DNA of 64,000 nucleotides from Planctomicrobium piriforme. Its GTDB lineage: Bacteria; Planctomycetota; Planctomycetia; Planctomycetales; Planctomycetaceae. The stretch covers positions 1-64,000 of the forward strand of contig CAMATH010000022.1 of the NCBI GenBank assembly GCA_945860955.1. Reading direction: 5' to 3'. The notes beneath the pieces were generated by a model, which saw nothing but the letters and a program-made list of their open reading frames with translations, made no database searches and was not told where the DNA came from. A program made the position numbers and the translations under genes. Below, one piece after another: positions 18,507 through 28,068 of this stretch. Numbering within the stretch: position 1 is the first letter of the stretch; the number at the start of each line of letters is the position of its first letter.

Positions 18507-19560
18507 CGGCTGGGGCGAACAGGAAGTAACCACCCGTCACCGCAGCCCCCTGCACGATCGCCGCTTCCGTGTTCCACGGAATCTGGTAGTAGCGGTACGG
18601 GACACACGCTCCCGGCCGATGCCAGCCCAGAACGTACCGCTTCTTGCACACGGGGTCGATCGTCATCTGATAGGGAAGCCCCAGCAGTTGCGTGGCGAAC
18701 AACCCGGTGGAGAAGAACGGCTGCACCAGGTGATGCCGCGTGTGGCCGTAGCGCTCCAGTGCGAAATCTTCGAAATAGATCGGGAGGTGATACAGATTGC
18801 TCGGCTCCCAGCAGTAGTTGATCTGACCGAACGAACGCTGACCGATCGCCGCAACGTTGCTGTTGTGCGGATCGACATCAACCAGGCGTTTTTCCTCCGG
18901 GCATTCCGGGCACGCTTCGGCGTTGTATTCAGTCCCCGCTGGGGGGCAGTCGGGACAATCGACACCGGCCGGACGCGGGCAGAGGTTGTCACACCGCTTG
19001 CCCGTCCCGTCGGGAGAATAGTCGTAGTGGGGCAGAATCTCGTTGATCTTTTTGAACCTCCGATTCACCTGTTGGGTAGGAACCGGTTCGAGGTCGGCTT
19101 CGTCGGCGCTGACCTGCCGAACCAGACTGTCTACGCCGGCCGACGGGGCGAGAGCTGCGTTGCGGGGGGCGTCCGCCGGGGGCGCCTTGGGAGGATAATT
19201 CGCCGCCGTCGTACGGGGGACGTACCCCGCAGGGCTGGAAGAATCCACTTCGGGAACCGCGACTTTGGCTTGAGACCCGGTCGCCGGGGCGGTCGCGGCG
19301 GAATTCCGCGCGGGCTGCGCTAACTGCTGGGGTTGTTCATTTGCCGGCGGGTGCGATCGATAGGCGGTGCCGGACCGGTTCAAAGTCGGCAACGTCCGGA
19401 GCGATCGCTGAATTGGCTGCACCCCCTTGGGGGGGGCCGCCTCGAGTGTGGCGGCCCCCACGCACAGGAGGGCGATTGAGGCGAGCCAGCCGGCCCGCTT
19501 ACCGAACGTCGACGTGTTCGGCGGTGTAATTGGGCGCTTCTTGTGTGATGACGATGTCAT
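18496..19560 (-). CDS. Secreted Pro/Ala-rich protein of unknown function with a Cys-rich segment
   Basis: The N-terminus has a signal peptide ([21 protein letters not shown]). Residues ~50-140 are Pro/Ala/Ser-rich and likely disordered. A Cys-rich stretch follows ([19 protein letters not shown], then CPECPEE), and the last ~130 residues form a compact aromatic-rich domain ([19 protein letters not shown]). This layout is familiar from planctomycete exported proteins, but no function is known. The ATG lies inside the 3' end of guaB, a 62-base same-strand overlap, so the true start may be a later non-ATG codon. Confidence 0.65.
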   Translation of the reverse strand: MTSSSHKKRPITPPNTSTFGKRAGWLASIALLCVGAATLEAAPPKGVQPIQRSLRTLPTLNRSGTAYRSHPPANEQPQQLAQPARNSAATAPATGSQAKVAVPEVDSSSPAGYVPRTTAANYPPKAPPADAPRNAALAPSAGVDSLVRQVSADEADLEPVPTQQVNRRFKKINEILPHYDYSPDGTGKRCDNLCPRPAGVDCPDCPPAGTEYNAEACPECPEEKRLVDVDPHNSNVAAIGQRSFGQINYCWEPSNLYHLPIYFEDFALERYGHTRHHLVQPFFSTGLFATQLLGLPYQMTIDPVCKKRYVLGWHRPGACVPYRYYQIPWNTEAAIVQGAAVTGGYFLFAPAVSP

Positions 19561-20980
19561 GCGGGTGGTTCTCCCTCACCGAGGCCGGTGTGACCTGTAT
19601 GAATTTCGCTTCCGTGCGCAATTCCGCAATGGACCTGACGCCGCAGTATCCCATCCCCGCTCGCAATCCACCGATGAGCTGGTACAGGAACTGGTGCAGG
19701 TTCCCCTTGTAGGGGACGCGTCCCTCGACCCCTTCGGGCACGAGTTTCGCCGCTCGTTTGGGATCGTCCGACGACACCGCCTGTCGATAGCGGTCGGCGC
19801 TTCCCTGAACCATGGCACCAAGCGAACCCATGCCACGGTACTGTTTGAAGCTTCGACCCTGAAACAGGATCATGTCGCCAGGGCTCTCCTCCAACCCTGC
19901 CAGCAAGCCCCCCAACATGACGCAGTGGGCACCGGCCGCCAGGGCCTTCGTAATGTCTCCGCTGAATCGGATGCCGCCGTCCGCGATGATCGGCACGTCG
20001 GAATCGACGACCGCGCGGGCGGCGTTGGCGACCGCGGTCAATTGCGGCACGCCGACGCCCGAAATGATTCTGGTGGTACAAATCGACCCGGGACCGATCC
20101 CAACTTTGATGGCATCGGCACCGGCCCGCATCAGGGCCGCCGCTCCCTCCTCCGTCGCAACATTGCCGGCGATCACATCGATCGCCCAGCGTTTCTTGAT
20201 TTCGCGAACGGTGTCGATCACGTTCTTGGTGTGGCCGTGGGCGCTGTCGACCACCACCACATCCAGACCCTTGTCGATCAACATTTCGATTCGGGCGTAA
20301 TCATGAACACCGACGGCGGCACCAACCCGCAGTCGGCCGCGCGCATCTTTCGACGCGTGCGGGAACCGCAGGTTCTTGTCGATGTCCTTGATCGTGATCA
20401 ATCCCTTCAACTGATAATCTTCGTCAACCAGGAGAAGTTTCTCGACCTTATTTTCCCGGAGAATCCGTTGAGCCGTCTCCAGGCTGGTGTTTTCGGGCGC
20501 GGTCACCAGTTTGTCTTTGGTCATGACCTCCGAGATTCGGGTGCTCTGGGACTCCAGAAACCGCAGATCCCGCCGTGTGAGTATCCCCCGCAACTTGCCA
20601 TTTTCGGTGATCGGAACACCACCAATGTTGCGGGAGTCCATGATGTGGCACGCCTCCCCCACGGTCGCATCGGGGGGAAGCGTCACAGGGTCGACAATCA
20701 CCCCGTGTTCACTCCGCTTCACCCGGTCGACTTCGAGCGCCTGCTGCTCGATCGCCATGTTCTTGTGAATGATGCCGATTCCCCCTTCCTGTGCCAGGGC
20801 GATCGCCATCTCACTTTCGGTCACTGTATCCATGGGGCTGGATACGATGGGAACGTTGATCCCAATGTTGCGCGTCAGCCGGGTCGACACATCGACACTC
20901 GACGGCAACAGCTCGCTGTAGGCTGGCTCCAGCAGAACATCGTCGAATGTCATTCCTCGAGAGACAATGCGATCTTCCAT
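19499..20980 (-). CDS. guaB: Inosine-5'-monophosphate dehydrogenase
   Basis: IMPDH oxidises IMP to XMP with NAD+, the first committed step of guanine nucleotide synthesis. The TIM barrel carries the catalytic cysteine in [15 protein letters not shown] and the flap segment [12 protein letters not shown]. Two CBS domains are inserted after SPMDTVTES. The start is chosen at the Met of [14 protein letters not shown] because an AAGGAG lies just upstream; the longer frame adds 29 unlikely residues. It follows rsmA by 47 bases on the same strand. Confidence 0.97.
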   Translation of the reverse strand: MEDRIVSRGMTFDDVLLEPAYSELLPSSVDVSTRLTRNIGINVPIVSSPMDTVTESEMAIALAQEGGIGIIHKNMAIEQQALEVDRVKRSEHGVIVDPVTLPPDATVGEACHIMDSRNIGGVPITENGKLRGILTRRDLRFLESQSTRISEVMTKDKLVTAPENTSLETAQRILRENKVEKLLLVDEDYQLKGLITIKDIDKNLRFPHASKDARGRLRVGAAVGVHDYARIEMLIDKGLDVVVVDSAHGHTKNVIDTVREIKKRWAIDVIAGNVATEEGAAALMRAGADAIKVGIGPGSICTTRIISGVGVPQLTAVANAARAVVDSDVPIIADGGIRFSGDITKALAAGAHCVMLGGLLAGLEESPGDMILFQGRSFKQYRGMGSLGAMVQGSADRYRQAVSSDDPKRAAKLVPEGVEGRVPYKGNLHQFLYQLIGGLRAGMGYCGVRSIAELRTEAKFIQVTPASVRENHPHDIVITQEAPNYTAEHVDVR

Positions 20981-21027
20981 GGAAACAGCTCCTTGTGAGT
21001 GGTTCGAGACGACAGGGGACGAAAGTA

Positions 21028-21993
21028 TCAACGCGCGGAATCTGACAGGTCGGTCGGGTCGGCACACCGCGTGACGCCCGCCGGCTCACACGCCGCGACA
21101 CTGCGAACCTGCACGGCTCGCGACAACGCGACCAATTCCGGAACGGGCAACTGCTCGGCACGCGAATCGGCGGCGACCCCCGCCTCCAATAACGCCGCGT
21201 CGAGTTGGACGCGATCGAAATCGGGGTACATGCCGGAAAGCACCTTGCGGACGACCTTGCGGCGTTGTTGAAACAGCCGCCGCACGAATTCGTGAAAGAA
21301 GCCGCGGTCACCCAGCTCGTGCCGTTTTGCCAGGTCCGGGACGATGCGTACGATCGCGGAATCGACTTTGGGACGTGGCCAAAAGGCGGCGGGACCGAGT
21401 TTTTTGACGATCTTGACGTCGCACTGCGCTTGCAGCCAAACGGCGAGCGAACCGTAATCGTTGGTCCCGGGAGCGCCCCGCATCCGGTCGGCGAGTTCCC
21501 ACTGAATCGTCACCACCATCCGCTGCCAGTTCAATTCGCTCGCCACCAGATTCGAAATCACGGGTGTCGCGACCGAATACGGCAGATTGGCGATCAGCTT
21601 CAACCGCGCGTCGGGAATCGCGGCGAGCCGCTCGGTGACGACCTCCAAAACCTGCGGCGACAGTTGATTCTTCGTCGCGAGGATGTCGGTCAGGAGCAGA
21701 GTGGCGTTGGGAAACGGAGCGAGTTTGTCGCACGCCAGACCATGGACCCGCGGATCGATTTCCACCGAAACGACCGCCCCCGCCTGCTCGGCGAGAAAAG
21801 CCGTCATCCCTCCCGTCCCGGTTCCGACCTCCAGAACCACATCTTGCGCCGTCAGTTCGGCCTCGGCGACCACGAACTCCAACAGGTTCAGGTCGATGAG
21901 GAAATTCTGACCGAGATCGTGGCGCGGATGGAACCCATGTTCATTGAACAGGTCCATGAGGCGGGTTCGCGTTTGTCGTTCGGCTTCAGGCAT
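21028..21993 (-). CDS. rsmA: 16S rRNA (adenine(1518)-N(6)/adenine(1519)-N(6))-dimethyltransferase RsmA/KsgA
   Basis: This enzyme dimethylates two adjacent adenines in the 3' terminal hairpin of 16S rRNA during 30S maturation. It has the SAM-binding loop [15 protein letters not shown], the substrate motif [10 protein letters not shown] and the family start [10 protein letters not shown]. About 45 residues at the C-terminus exceed the usual length and are Arg/Ala-rich. The start codon lies within the last eight bases of ribE, so the two are probably translationally coupled. Confidence 0.95.
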   Translation of the reverse strand: MPEAERQTRTRLMDLFNEHGFHPRHDLGQNFLIDLNLLEFVVAEAELTAQDVVLEVGTGTGGMTAFLAEQAGAVVSVEIDPRVHGLACDKLAPFPNATLLLTDILATKNQLSPQVLEVVTERLAAIPDARLKLIANLPYSVATPVISNLVASELNWQRMVVTIQWELADRMRGAPGTNDYGSLAVWLQAQCDVKIVKKLGPAAFWPRPKVDSAIVRIVPDLAKRHELGDRGFFHEFVRRLFQQRRKVVRKVLSGMYPDFDRVQLDAALLEAGVAADSRAEQLPVPELVALSRAVQVRSVAACEPAGVTRCADPTDLSDSAR

Positions 21994-22603
21994 TGCCCGC
22001 TCCCGCCGACCCCGGCAGTTGAATCAGCTTCAGGACGTACTTCCCGAGAATATCGGTCTCGATATTCACGGTATCGCCGACCTGACGCCGGCCCAGTGTG
22101 GTCGCCAGCATCGTGTGCGGAATCAACATCACACTGAATCGCAACGACTCCACTTGTACAAGCGTTAGACTGACGCCGTCGACCGCGATCGAGCCTTTGG
22201 GAACCATCCCGAGCGAAAGCCCGGCGGGGACCCGAAACCACATCGTGCACCACTCACCATCGTGCGTGATCGAGTCGACGATTCCGACACCATCCACGTG
22301 CCCCTGGACGAAATGTCCGCCGAGCCGACCATCGACCGGAAGCGCGCGCTCCCAGTTGACGAACTGACCGGAAAACAACTCCCCCAGATTCGTCTTCGCC
22401 AGTGTCTCGAACCCCGCCTGGAACCACCAGCCGACCGGGTCGCTGGCGACCAGAGTGAGGCAGCAGCCATTCAGTGCGACGCTATCGCCGATTTTCGTGG
22501 ATTTTGCCGGCTCGGGTCCGGCAGCCACACAGACCCGCCGGGCGCTCCCCTCGGGGAGAACCACCTTGACCTCAGCGAGACCTTCGACTAGACCAGTGAA
22601 CAT
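21986..22603 (-). CDS. ribE: Riboflavin synthase alpha chain
   Basis: The start MFTGLVEGLAEV is the family hallmark. Two tandem lumazine-binding barrels follow, with DSVALNGCCLTLV in the first and GSIAVDGVSLTLV in the second, and HFVQGHVDGVG between them. The enzyme dismutates two 6,7-dimethyl-8-ribityllumazine molecules to riboflavin. The 206-residue length is normal. It lies 143 bases downstream of the NusG-like gene and overlaps rsmA by eight bases. No FMN-riboswitch-like conserved sequence is evident in the 143-base gap. Confidence 0.96.
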   Translation of the reverse strand: MFTGLVEGLAEVKVVLPEGSARRVCVAAGPEPAKSTKIGDSVALNGCCLTLVASDPVGWWFQAGFETLAKTNLGELFSGQFVNWERALPVDGRLGGHFVQGHVDGVGIVDSITHDGEWCTMWFRVPAGLSLGMVPKGSIAVDGVSLTLVQVESLRFSVMLIPHTMLATTLGRRQVGDTVNIETDILGKYVLKLIQLPGSAGAGNA

Positions 22604-22746
22604 GGTCGGCCGAGTATAGTCGATCGAGGGAGATTCGCGCAGGTCTGCGACGATTTTTTGGATCGATTCGACGCGACCCGATTTGAGACGATGGCTGAGA
22701 CCTTCGCCAGGAAACCCCATCCGACTTCGGTGCTGTTGCTATTTCT

Positions 22747-23313
22747 TCAAAACGAGATGGGTTCGACCTGACATCCCTCCAGCGAGAACGAGATCCCTTG
22801 TTGGACGTAGCGAATGGAAACCAACAATCTGTCACCCGACTGCCGTTTGACAACGGTCCCTTCAAATCCCTGAAACGCCCCCGAAATAATCCGGACCGGC
22901 GTCCCGGGTTCCAGTTTCGCTTCCAATTCCAGCGGCGCACCGGATTTCGTCAGTTGCAGCACCTGCCTGAGATCGAATTCCAATTCGTCCGGGATCGTCA
23001 CCGGCAGTAATTGCGAAACGCAATTGGTTTGCAGAATCGAAGTGCGTTCCCCTTCGCCAGCCCGCAGGAAGACATACCCTGGGAAAAGCGGCAAAAACGC
23101 CGTCTGTCTTCGACCCGAGGGACTGCGAAACTGCTGCTGGACTATCGGCAGATAAAACGGAATCTGTTTGGTGAACAGCTTTCTCGCCAGGTCTTTTTCA
23201 CGCCGTGAAATCGTGTAGGCGACAAGCCACGACCGCTCGGGATCGATTTCGACTCCGCGTCCATCCAACAGATTGTCGGGAAAAATCGTCGGCTCTGACT
23301 TCAGAATCGGCAT
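22747..23313 (-). CDS. NusG-like transcription elongation factor paralogue (RfaH/UpxY type)
   Basis: The protein has an NGN domain (WLVAYTISRREKDLARKL, FPGYVFLRAG) followed by a KOW-type domain (GTPVRIISGAFQGFEGTV). Specialised NusG paralogues bind RNA polymerase and prevent early termination in long operons, often those for surface polysaccharide. The Met of MPILKSEP is chosen because GGAGGG precedes it by about 10 bases. It is the third gene after the UDP-sugar dehydrogenase and epimerase genes, which supports a polysaccharide link. The housekeeping nusG, normally next to secE and rplK, is not in the window. Confidence 0.88.
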   Translation of the reverse strand: MPILKSEPTIFPDNLLDGRGVEIDPERSWLVAYTISRREKDLARKLFTKQIPFYLPIVQQQFRSPSGRRQTAFLPLFPGYVFLRAGEGERTSILQTNCVSQLLPVTIPDELEFDLRQVLQLTKSGAPLELEAKLEPGTPVRIISGAFQGFEGTVVKRQSGDRLLVSIRYVQQGISFSLEGCQVEPISF

Positions 23314-23347
23314 GGTGGCGGATCCCTCCTGCGATCCAAACAAGTAC

Positions 23348-24304
23348 TCACGCGATCTTCCGTGATCGCAGATGTTCCGCCGCGTACCAGCGCACGGTCT
23401 CCTCCAACCCCGCCTCCAGTGGCATTTCCACCTGGTACCCCAGGTCTTTGCGGACCGCGGAAATGTCCGCCCAGGAATGAAGAATATCGCCGGTCCTTGG
23501 CGGGGCGAATTCCGGATCGAACGGACGATCGAGAATCCGGCAAATCTGCCGCAGCAGCTCGGCCACGCTCAACGATTCCCCACAGGCCAGGTTGTATACC
23601 CGACCCGAAATTCCGGGAACGGTCGCCGCAAGCAGATTCGCGGCGACCACATTGGCGACATGGGTGAAGTCCCTTGACTGTGTTCCATCGCCAAAGATTT
23701 TGGGACGACGTCCGTCGAGCAGAGCCGCGACGAACAGCGGAATGACGGCGGCGTACGGCCCCTTCGGATCCTGCCGGGGACCAAAGACGTTGAAGTACCG
23801 CAAGCGAACGGTTTCCAGTCCGTACGTATGAGCGAACGCCTCGACATACAGCTCCCCTGCCAATTTGGCCGCGCCGTAGGGAGAGAGCGCCATCAGCAGG
23901 TGGTTCTCCCGTTTGGGCATCTCGGGGACATCGCCGTAGCAACTGCTGGAGGCGGCGTAAACCAGCCGCTTGACGCCGGCACGACGACAGGCGTCGAGCA
24001 ACACCAACGTTCCCGTGGCGCAGGCCGCATGAGTGTCCAGCGGTCGATCGACGGACAACGGGACCGAGGCGAGCGCCGCCTCGTGAAACACGACATCGAC
24101 CCCCTCCACCGCGCGCTGACACGCGGCCGGATCCTGGACGGTACCCTGTATGAGTTCGACCGAGTCGCGGTGCGGTTCGATGTTCGCGAGTTTTCCCGTT
24201 GAGAGATCGTCGAGAACGCGCACGCTGTGCGCATCCCGAACCAGCCGGTCGACCAGATGAGAGCCAATAAATCCGGCTCCGCCGGTGACAAGAAAACGGG
24301 TCAC
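23348..24304 (-). CDS. NAD-dependent nucleotide-sugar epimerase/dehydratase (extended SDR family)
   Basis: The Rossmann start [16 protein letters not shown] and the catalytic SSSCYGD/SPYGAAK (Tyr-x3-Lys) identify an extended short-chain dehydrogenase. Similar proteins are UDP-GlcNAc or UDP-glucose C4-epimerases and UDP-glucuronate-modifying enzymes. The final specificity is not readable. It starts at a GTG preceded by AAGGGA. It sits 47 bases after the UDP-sugar dehydrogenase gene and 34 bases before the NusG-like gene, consistent with an operon supplying uronic-acid or epimerised sugars for an envelope polymer. Confidence 0.92.
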   Translation of the reverse strand: MTRFLVTGGAGFIGSHLVDRLVRDAHSVRVLDDLSTGKLANIEPHRDSVELIQGTVQDPAACQRAVEGVDVVFHEAALASVPLSVDRPLDTHAACATGTLVLLDACRRAGVKRLVYAASSSCYGDVPEMPKRENHLLMALSPYGAAKLAGELYVEAFAHTYGLETVRLRYFNVFGPRQDPKGPYAAVIPLFVAALLDGRRPKIFGDGTQSRDFTHVANVVAANLLAATVPGISGRVYNLACGESLSVAELLRQICRILDRPFDPEFAPPRTGDILHSWADISAVRKDLGYQVEMPLEAGLEETVRWYAAEHLRSRKIA

Positions 24305-24351
24305 TGTGGGGATCCCTTGATGAAACGCGCCCGCTCTGGAGGGGCGAGCGC

Positions 24352-25719
24352 TCAGTTAACGATGTGTTCGCGCGGTCCTGAAATCTTCCCGCAGGCATTC
24401 CGCGGATCGATGACCAGTCGCGAATGACGCGCCACGAGATTCCAGTCCACCGCCGAGTGATCGGTGACGATCAACGTGCAGTCCAGACTCTCCAACCATC
24501 CCGTGGACAGCGTCTGGCTGTTCAACCGGATGTCGTGCTTCCGCATTTTCGGTAACACCGGAACATGCGGATCGTGGTAGGAAAGGTCCGCACCAAAGTG
24601 CAGCAGCTCTTCGATGATTTCAAACGCCGGCGACTCGCGGGGGTCGTCGACATCCTTTTTGTAGGCGATGCCGATGATGCCGATCTTTGACCCGCGAACC
24701 GACTTGCTGTGTCGATTCAATCCGCTGATCACCTGTTCGACCACATAGCGCGGCATCCGCGTATTGACCTCGCCCGCCAGCTCAATGAACCGCGTGTTCA
24801 AGCCATAGCGTTTCGCGAGCCAGGTGAGATAGAACGGATCGATCGGGATGCAGTGTCCGCCCAATCCCGGGCCGGGATAAAACGCCTGGAAGCCGAAGGG
24901 CTTGGTCTTGGCCGCCTCGATCACTTCCCAGATGCTCAGTCCCATCCGGTCGAACACGACCTTCAGCTCATTCACCAGGGCGATATTCACCGCGCGGTAG
25001 GTGTTTTCGAGAATCTTGCACGCCTCGGCAACCTCCATCGAGCTGACCCCCACCACTTTGGGGACCACCTGGCCGTAGAGCGCCATAGACACCGCTTGAG
25101 ATTCGCGGTCGAGTCCACCCACCACCTTGGGGATATTCGACGTCGAGAAATTCGGATTCCCTGGATCTTCGCGCTCCGGGCTGTAGCCCAGGAAGAAATC
25201 CACCCCCGCTTTCAGGCCCGATCCCTGTTCCAAAATCGGCCGCAACACTTCTTCGGTCGTTCCCGGGTACGTCGTGCTTTCCAGCACCACCAGTTGCCCC
25301 CGACGGATATGGGGCGCCAAATTGCGCCCGGTCGATTCGATGAACGACAGGTCGGGATCGCGGTAATCATTGAGAGGCGTGGGAACGCAAATCGATACCG
25401 TGTCGATTTCCCGCATCTTCGAAAAGTCGGTCGTGGGCTGAAACCGCCCGTCAGCAACCAACTCTTGAACCCGCGCATCGGGAATGTGGCCAATGTAGCT
25501 TCGCCCCGCCTTCAGTGAATCGACCTTCCGCTGGTCGATGTCGAAGCCGACGACCTGAAATCCCTTTTTATGACACAAATTCACCAGCGGCAGCCCGACG
25601 TACCCCAGGCCCACCACGCCGACAATCGCCGTCTTATTTTCCAATCGACTGATCAGTCGACGACTCAATTCGGAATAGTCGATCGCGTCCGTACCGCGAT
25701 CCGCTGCTAGACTGCTCAT
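24352..25719 (-). CDS. Nucleotide-sugar 6-dehydrogenase (UDP-glucose/UDP-GlcNAc dehydrogenase family)
   Basis: The NAD-binding segment [14 protein letters not shown] is near residue 35, the central helix reads [14 protein letters not shown], and the catalytic cysteine is in [11 protein letters not shown]. The C-terminal domain ([16 protein letters not shown]) is present, so all three family domains are intact. The enzyme makes a UDP-uronic acid in two NAD-dependent oxidations. Similarity of the GGHCIPIDP and [11 protein letters not shown] segments suggests the UDP-HexNAc (WbpA/TuaD-like) branch, but this is inference. It is first in the run with the epimerase and NusG paralogue. Confidence 0.93.
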   Translation of the reverse strand: MSSLAADRGTDAIDYSELSRRLISRLENKTAIVGVVGLGYVGLPLVNLCHKKGFQVVGFDIDQRKVDSLKAGRSYIGHIPDARVQELVADGRFQPTTDFSKMREIDTVSICVPTPLNDYRDPDLSFIESTGRNLAPHIRRGQLVVLESTTYPGTTEEVLRPILEQGSGLKAGVDFFLGYSPEREDPGNPNFSTSNIPKVVGGLDRESQAVSMALYGQVVPKVVGVSSMEVAEACKILENTYRAVNIALVNELKVVFDRMGLSIWEVIEAAKTKPFGFQAFYPGPGLGGHCIPIDPFYLTWLAKRYGLNTRFIELAGEVNTRMPRYVVEQVISGLNRHSKSVRGSKIGIIGIAYKKDVDDPRESPAFEIIEELLHFGADLSYHDPHVPVLPKMRKHDIRLNSQTLSTGWLESLDCTLIVTDHSAVDWNLVARHSRLVIDPRNACGKISGPREHIVN

Positions 25720-25920
25720 GGAAGAAGAATTCGTGATCTGCTGGAACTCTCGCGAATGGAGAATCCGGCTCTGGACAGGAAAAGCGAAAGGAACACTCGC
25801 CAACCCCGCAGGGCGGCGCGAACCTCACTTTAGTCACTCGGCGTAGCGACGGGTAGGGATGGGAACTGCGTTTTTCTTCTCCGTCCCCGTCTTCACCTGT
25901 TCTTCAGCGCCCTTTCCGAC

Positions 25921-26811
25921 TCACGACGCCTCTTTCCCGGTGAACGGCCGTTGCCCCCACGGAATCGGCATGGTGGGCGGAGTTCGGTGCAGATCCCGCC
26001 GCACGTCACGCGGCCGGGGATGCCAGTAATTCACGAAATTCACCAACTGCTTCACCGCCTCGCCATACGCTCGCTCCCCTTTTTCCTTTGTGGCGAGAGC
26101 GGCCGCTCCCAGCACGCCCGTCTCCGAATAACTGCTGGTCCACGAGACAATCGTCGCCGGCCCGGCCGCGAACAAATCCACCCAATTGAACGGGCTTTCG
26201 TCCGCGTTGAACGAAATCTCGCCACTCTGCACCATATCTTTTCGTACGTTGTCTTCATCCAGGTAGAGATACAACGAAGTCTCCAGCTCACAGGCGTGAG
26301 CACACCCTCCTGGAAACTTGCTTTCCCGCCAACTGGGAAGAAATGTCTTGTCAACGGTCAACAGATTCCACCATGCCGTCACGACACACTCGGCGTCCGT
26401 CTCCAGATTGGTCCTTCGGGCAGCCAGATCAAGATTCGGCATATTGGAACCATGCCCGTTGAGCAGCATGATCTTCTTGAATCCGTGGTACGCCAGCGAT
26501 TTCGTCACGTCCAGCACATGTTCAATGAACGTGTTGTAATGCCCATTGATCGTCCCCGGAAAATCCATCACGTGCCCCGTATACCCATACGTCATCACGG
26601 GAAGCACCAGGATCTTTCCGGGCAAGGTCTGTCCCGCCCCCCGGGCGATGCCGACAGGGCACACAATGTCGACATCCAACGGCAGGTGCGGACCGTGCTG
26701 CTCCACCGAACCGACCGGCAGAATGCAGACCTTTCCCAGATCGACCGCGTCATTGATCTCGGGCCAGGTCAGCTTCTCATAGCGGTACTCGGTGGCGGCG
26801 CGACTCGTCAT
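25921..26811 (-). CDS. Creatininase-family protein
   Basis: The chosen Met (MTSRAATEYRYEKLTWPE) begins the conserved domain; an in-frame upstream Met adds 49 Pro/Arg-rich residues. Family metal-binding motifs are visible: LPVGSVEQHGPHLPLDVD, then LLNGHGSNMP, and HACELETSLYL later. Members are metal-dependent amidohydrolases acting on creatinine or on cyclic amides in cofactor synthesis (for example the mycofactocin MftE and FAPy-hydrolase branches). The substrate here is unknown and no mycofactocin genes are adjacent. It is divergent from the AroE-like gene, with a 262-base gap. Confidence 0.88.
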   Translation of the reverse strand: MTSRAATEYRYEKLTWPEINDAVDLGKVCILPVGSVEQHGPHLPLDVDIVCPVGIARGAGQTLPGKILVLPVMTYGYTGHVMDFPGTINGHYNTFIEHVLDVTKSLAYHGFKKIMLLNGHGSNMPNLDLAARRTNLETDAECVVTAWWNLLTVDKTFLPSWRESKFPGGCAHACELETSLYLYLDEDNVRKDMVQSGEISFNADESPFNWVDLFAAGPATIVSWTSSYSETGVLGAAALATKEKGERAYGEAVKQLVNFVNYWHPRPRDVRRDLHRTPPTMPIPWGQRPFTGKEAS

Positions 26812-27073
26812 GTTCAATGTCCGGCGGGGGTAGGGCAGGGGGCGGGGGAATGGCGGAATCTTCCATTCCGGAGTCCGCGGGAGGGACACGGCGGTCGGCT
26901 CCGTCGCTTTCGTTCTTCTACCACGGTCGGCTTGAAAAATGGAAGGGACACGATTCACTCAAAGTGGCTCCCGCACCAACTCCCAGTCCGCCCCAACTTG
27001 CGAACCGAACCGTCAACTCGCTATTCGTTCGGCTGACGAACAACATTCCATTCTTCCACGGGAAACCACCACA

Positions 27074-27946
27074 ATGTCCGTTTCAGCCCGCTTTCTCCAC
27101 GAACTTGTCGGCTCCATGTCCCAGGGAGCCGCCGGCAATCCCACGGTCGCCATGATCGAGGCGGCGTTTCGACATCATGGACTGCACTGGCGCTATGTGA
27201 ACATGGAGGTCGAGCCAGTGAAACTCGGGGACGCGGTGAAGGGGGCCAAGGCAATGGGCTTCCGCGGTTTCAACTGCAGTCTGCCTCACAAGGTGACCGT
27301 GATTCCTCATCTCGATGGCCTGGGTGAGTCGGCCGCTGTGATGGGGGCGGTGAATTGCGTCGTCCGTCGTGGCAACCAGTTCATCGGTGAAAACACCGAT
27401 GGCAAGGGCTTCCTGCGTTCGCTGCAATCGGTGATCGACCCGCTCGGCAAGAACGTCGTCTTGTTCGGAGCCGGTGGAGCGTCGCGGGCTCTGGCGGTGG
27501 AACTCGGTCTGGCGGGAGTCAACCAGATCACCATCGTGAACCGGTCTCCCGAACGGGGGGAAGATCTGGTGAAGATCCTCGCCGGCAAATTGAAGCTCGA
27601 CGCACGCTTGGAAATCTGGAAGGGTGACTACGCGATCCCCGCAGGAACCGACGTGGTGATCAACGGAACCTCGATCGGCCTCTACGACGGCGAGGCTCGT
27701 TTGCCACTGGTTGTCGATTCCCTACAGCTCGGCATGGTCGTCGCCGACGTGATTTTCAGTCCGCCGATGACACGGCTATTGCGCGATGCGCAATCGCGCG
27801 GTTGCCAGATTCTCGACGGTCTGGGAATGATCGTGAATCAAGGGGTGATCGGCGTGCAGTACTGGACCGGAATCGAGCCGGACTCGGCCGTCATGCGACA
27901 AGCCGTGGAAGAGGCGCTGGGCCTTTCGGCTGAGTCTCCGCGTTGA
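27074..27946 (+). CDS. aroE: Shikimate dehydrogenase-family oxidoreductase with a divergent substrate loop
   Basis: Canonical AroE reduces 3-dehydroshikimate with NADPH. This protein keeps the catalytic Lys73 (NCSLPHK) and Asp109 (GENTDGKGF) and the NADP fold (FGAGGASRALAVELG). However, the substrate-binding Ser-x-Ser-Pro-x-x-His-Asn segment is replaced by GNPTVAMIEAAF. The start at the ATG before SVSARFLHEL removes 45 residues of the longest frame. It could be the housekeeping enzyme of this lineage or a paralogue acting on a related acid. No other aromatic-pathway gene adjoins it except trpF 9 kb away. Confidence 0.85.
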   Translation: MSVSARFLHELVGSMSQGAAGNPTVAMIEAAFRHHGLHWRYVNMEVEPVKLGDAVKGAKAMGFRGFNCSLPHKVTVIPHLDGLGESAAVMGAVNCVVRRGNQFIGENTDGKGFLRSLQSVIDPLGKNVVLFGAGGASRALAVELGLAGVNQITIVNRSPERGEDLVKILAGKLKLDARLEIWKGDYAIPAGTDVVINGTSIGLYDGEARLPLVVDSLQLGMVVADVIFSPPMTRLLRDAQSRGCQILDGLGMIVNQGVIGVQYWTGIEPDSAVMRQAVEEALGLSAESPR

Positions 27947-27958
27947 GACTTACCGATC

Positions 27959-28014
27959 GAGCCGCGCCCGTCAGGAAGCGGTATCAAAGTCCCGCTCCCT
28001 GACAGGCGCGGCTC
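27959..28014. repeat. Dispersed palindromic element, copy 1 (bidirectional 3'-end hairpin)
   Basis: The left arm GAGCCGCGCCCGTCAGGAAG pairs with the right arm CTCCCTGACAGGCGCGGCTC with two mismatches. It lies between the converging aroE-like and DUF1501 genes. Copies 2 and 3 are at 43974 and 57006. It is probably a terminator or REP-like element. Confidence 0.8.
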
Positions 28015-28041
28015 CCCGAAATGGTCTCGTTTCCGGCCGTG

Positions 28042-28054
28042 AGCGGTATCAAAG
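28042..28054. repeat. Partial second copy of the palindrome's inner sequence
   Basis: The 13 bases AGCGGTATCAAAG repeat bases 27977-27989 exactly, 65 bases downstream. This suggests local duplication of the palindromic element. Confidence 0.5.
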
Positions 28055-28068
28055 CGAACTGGCGGCAG

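Noticed and set aside
22610-22620. TATACT box upstream of ribE as a promoter
   Set aside because: No matching -35 element at a normal distance, and it lies very close to the start codon.
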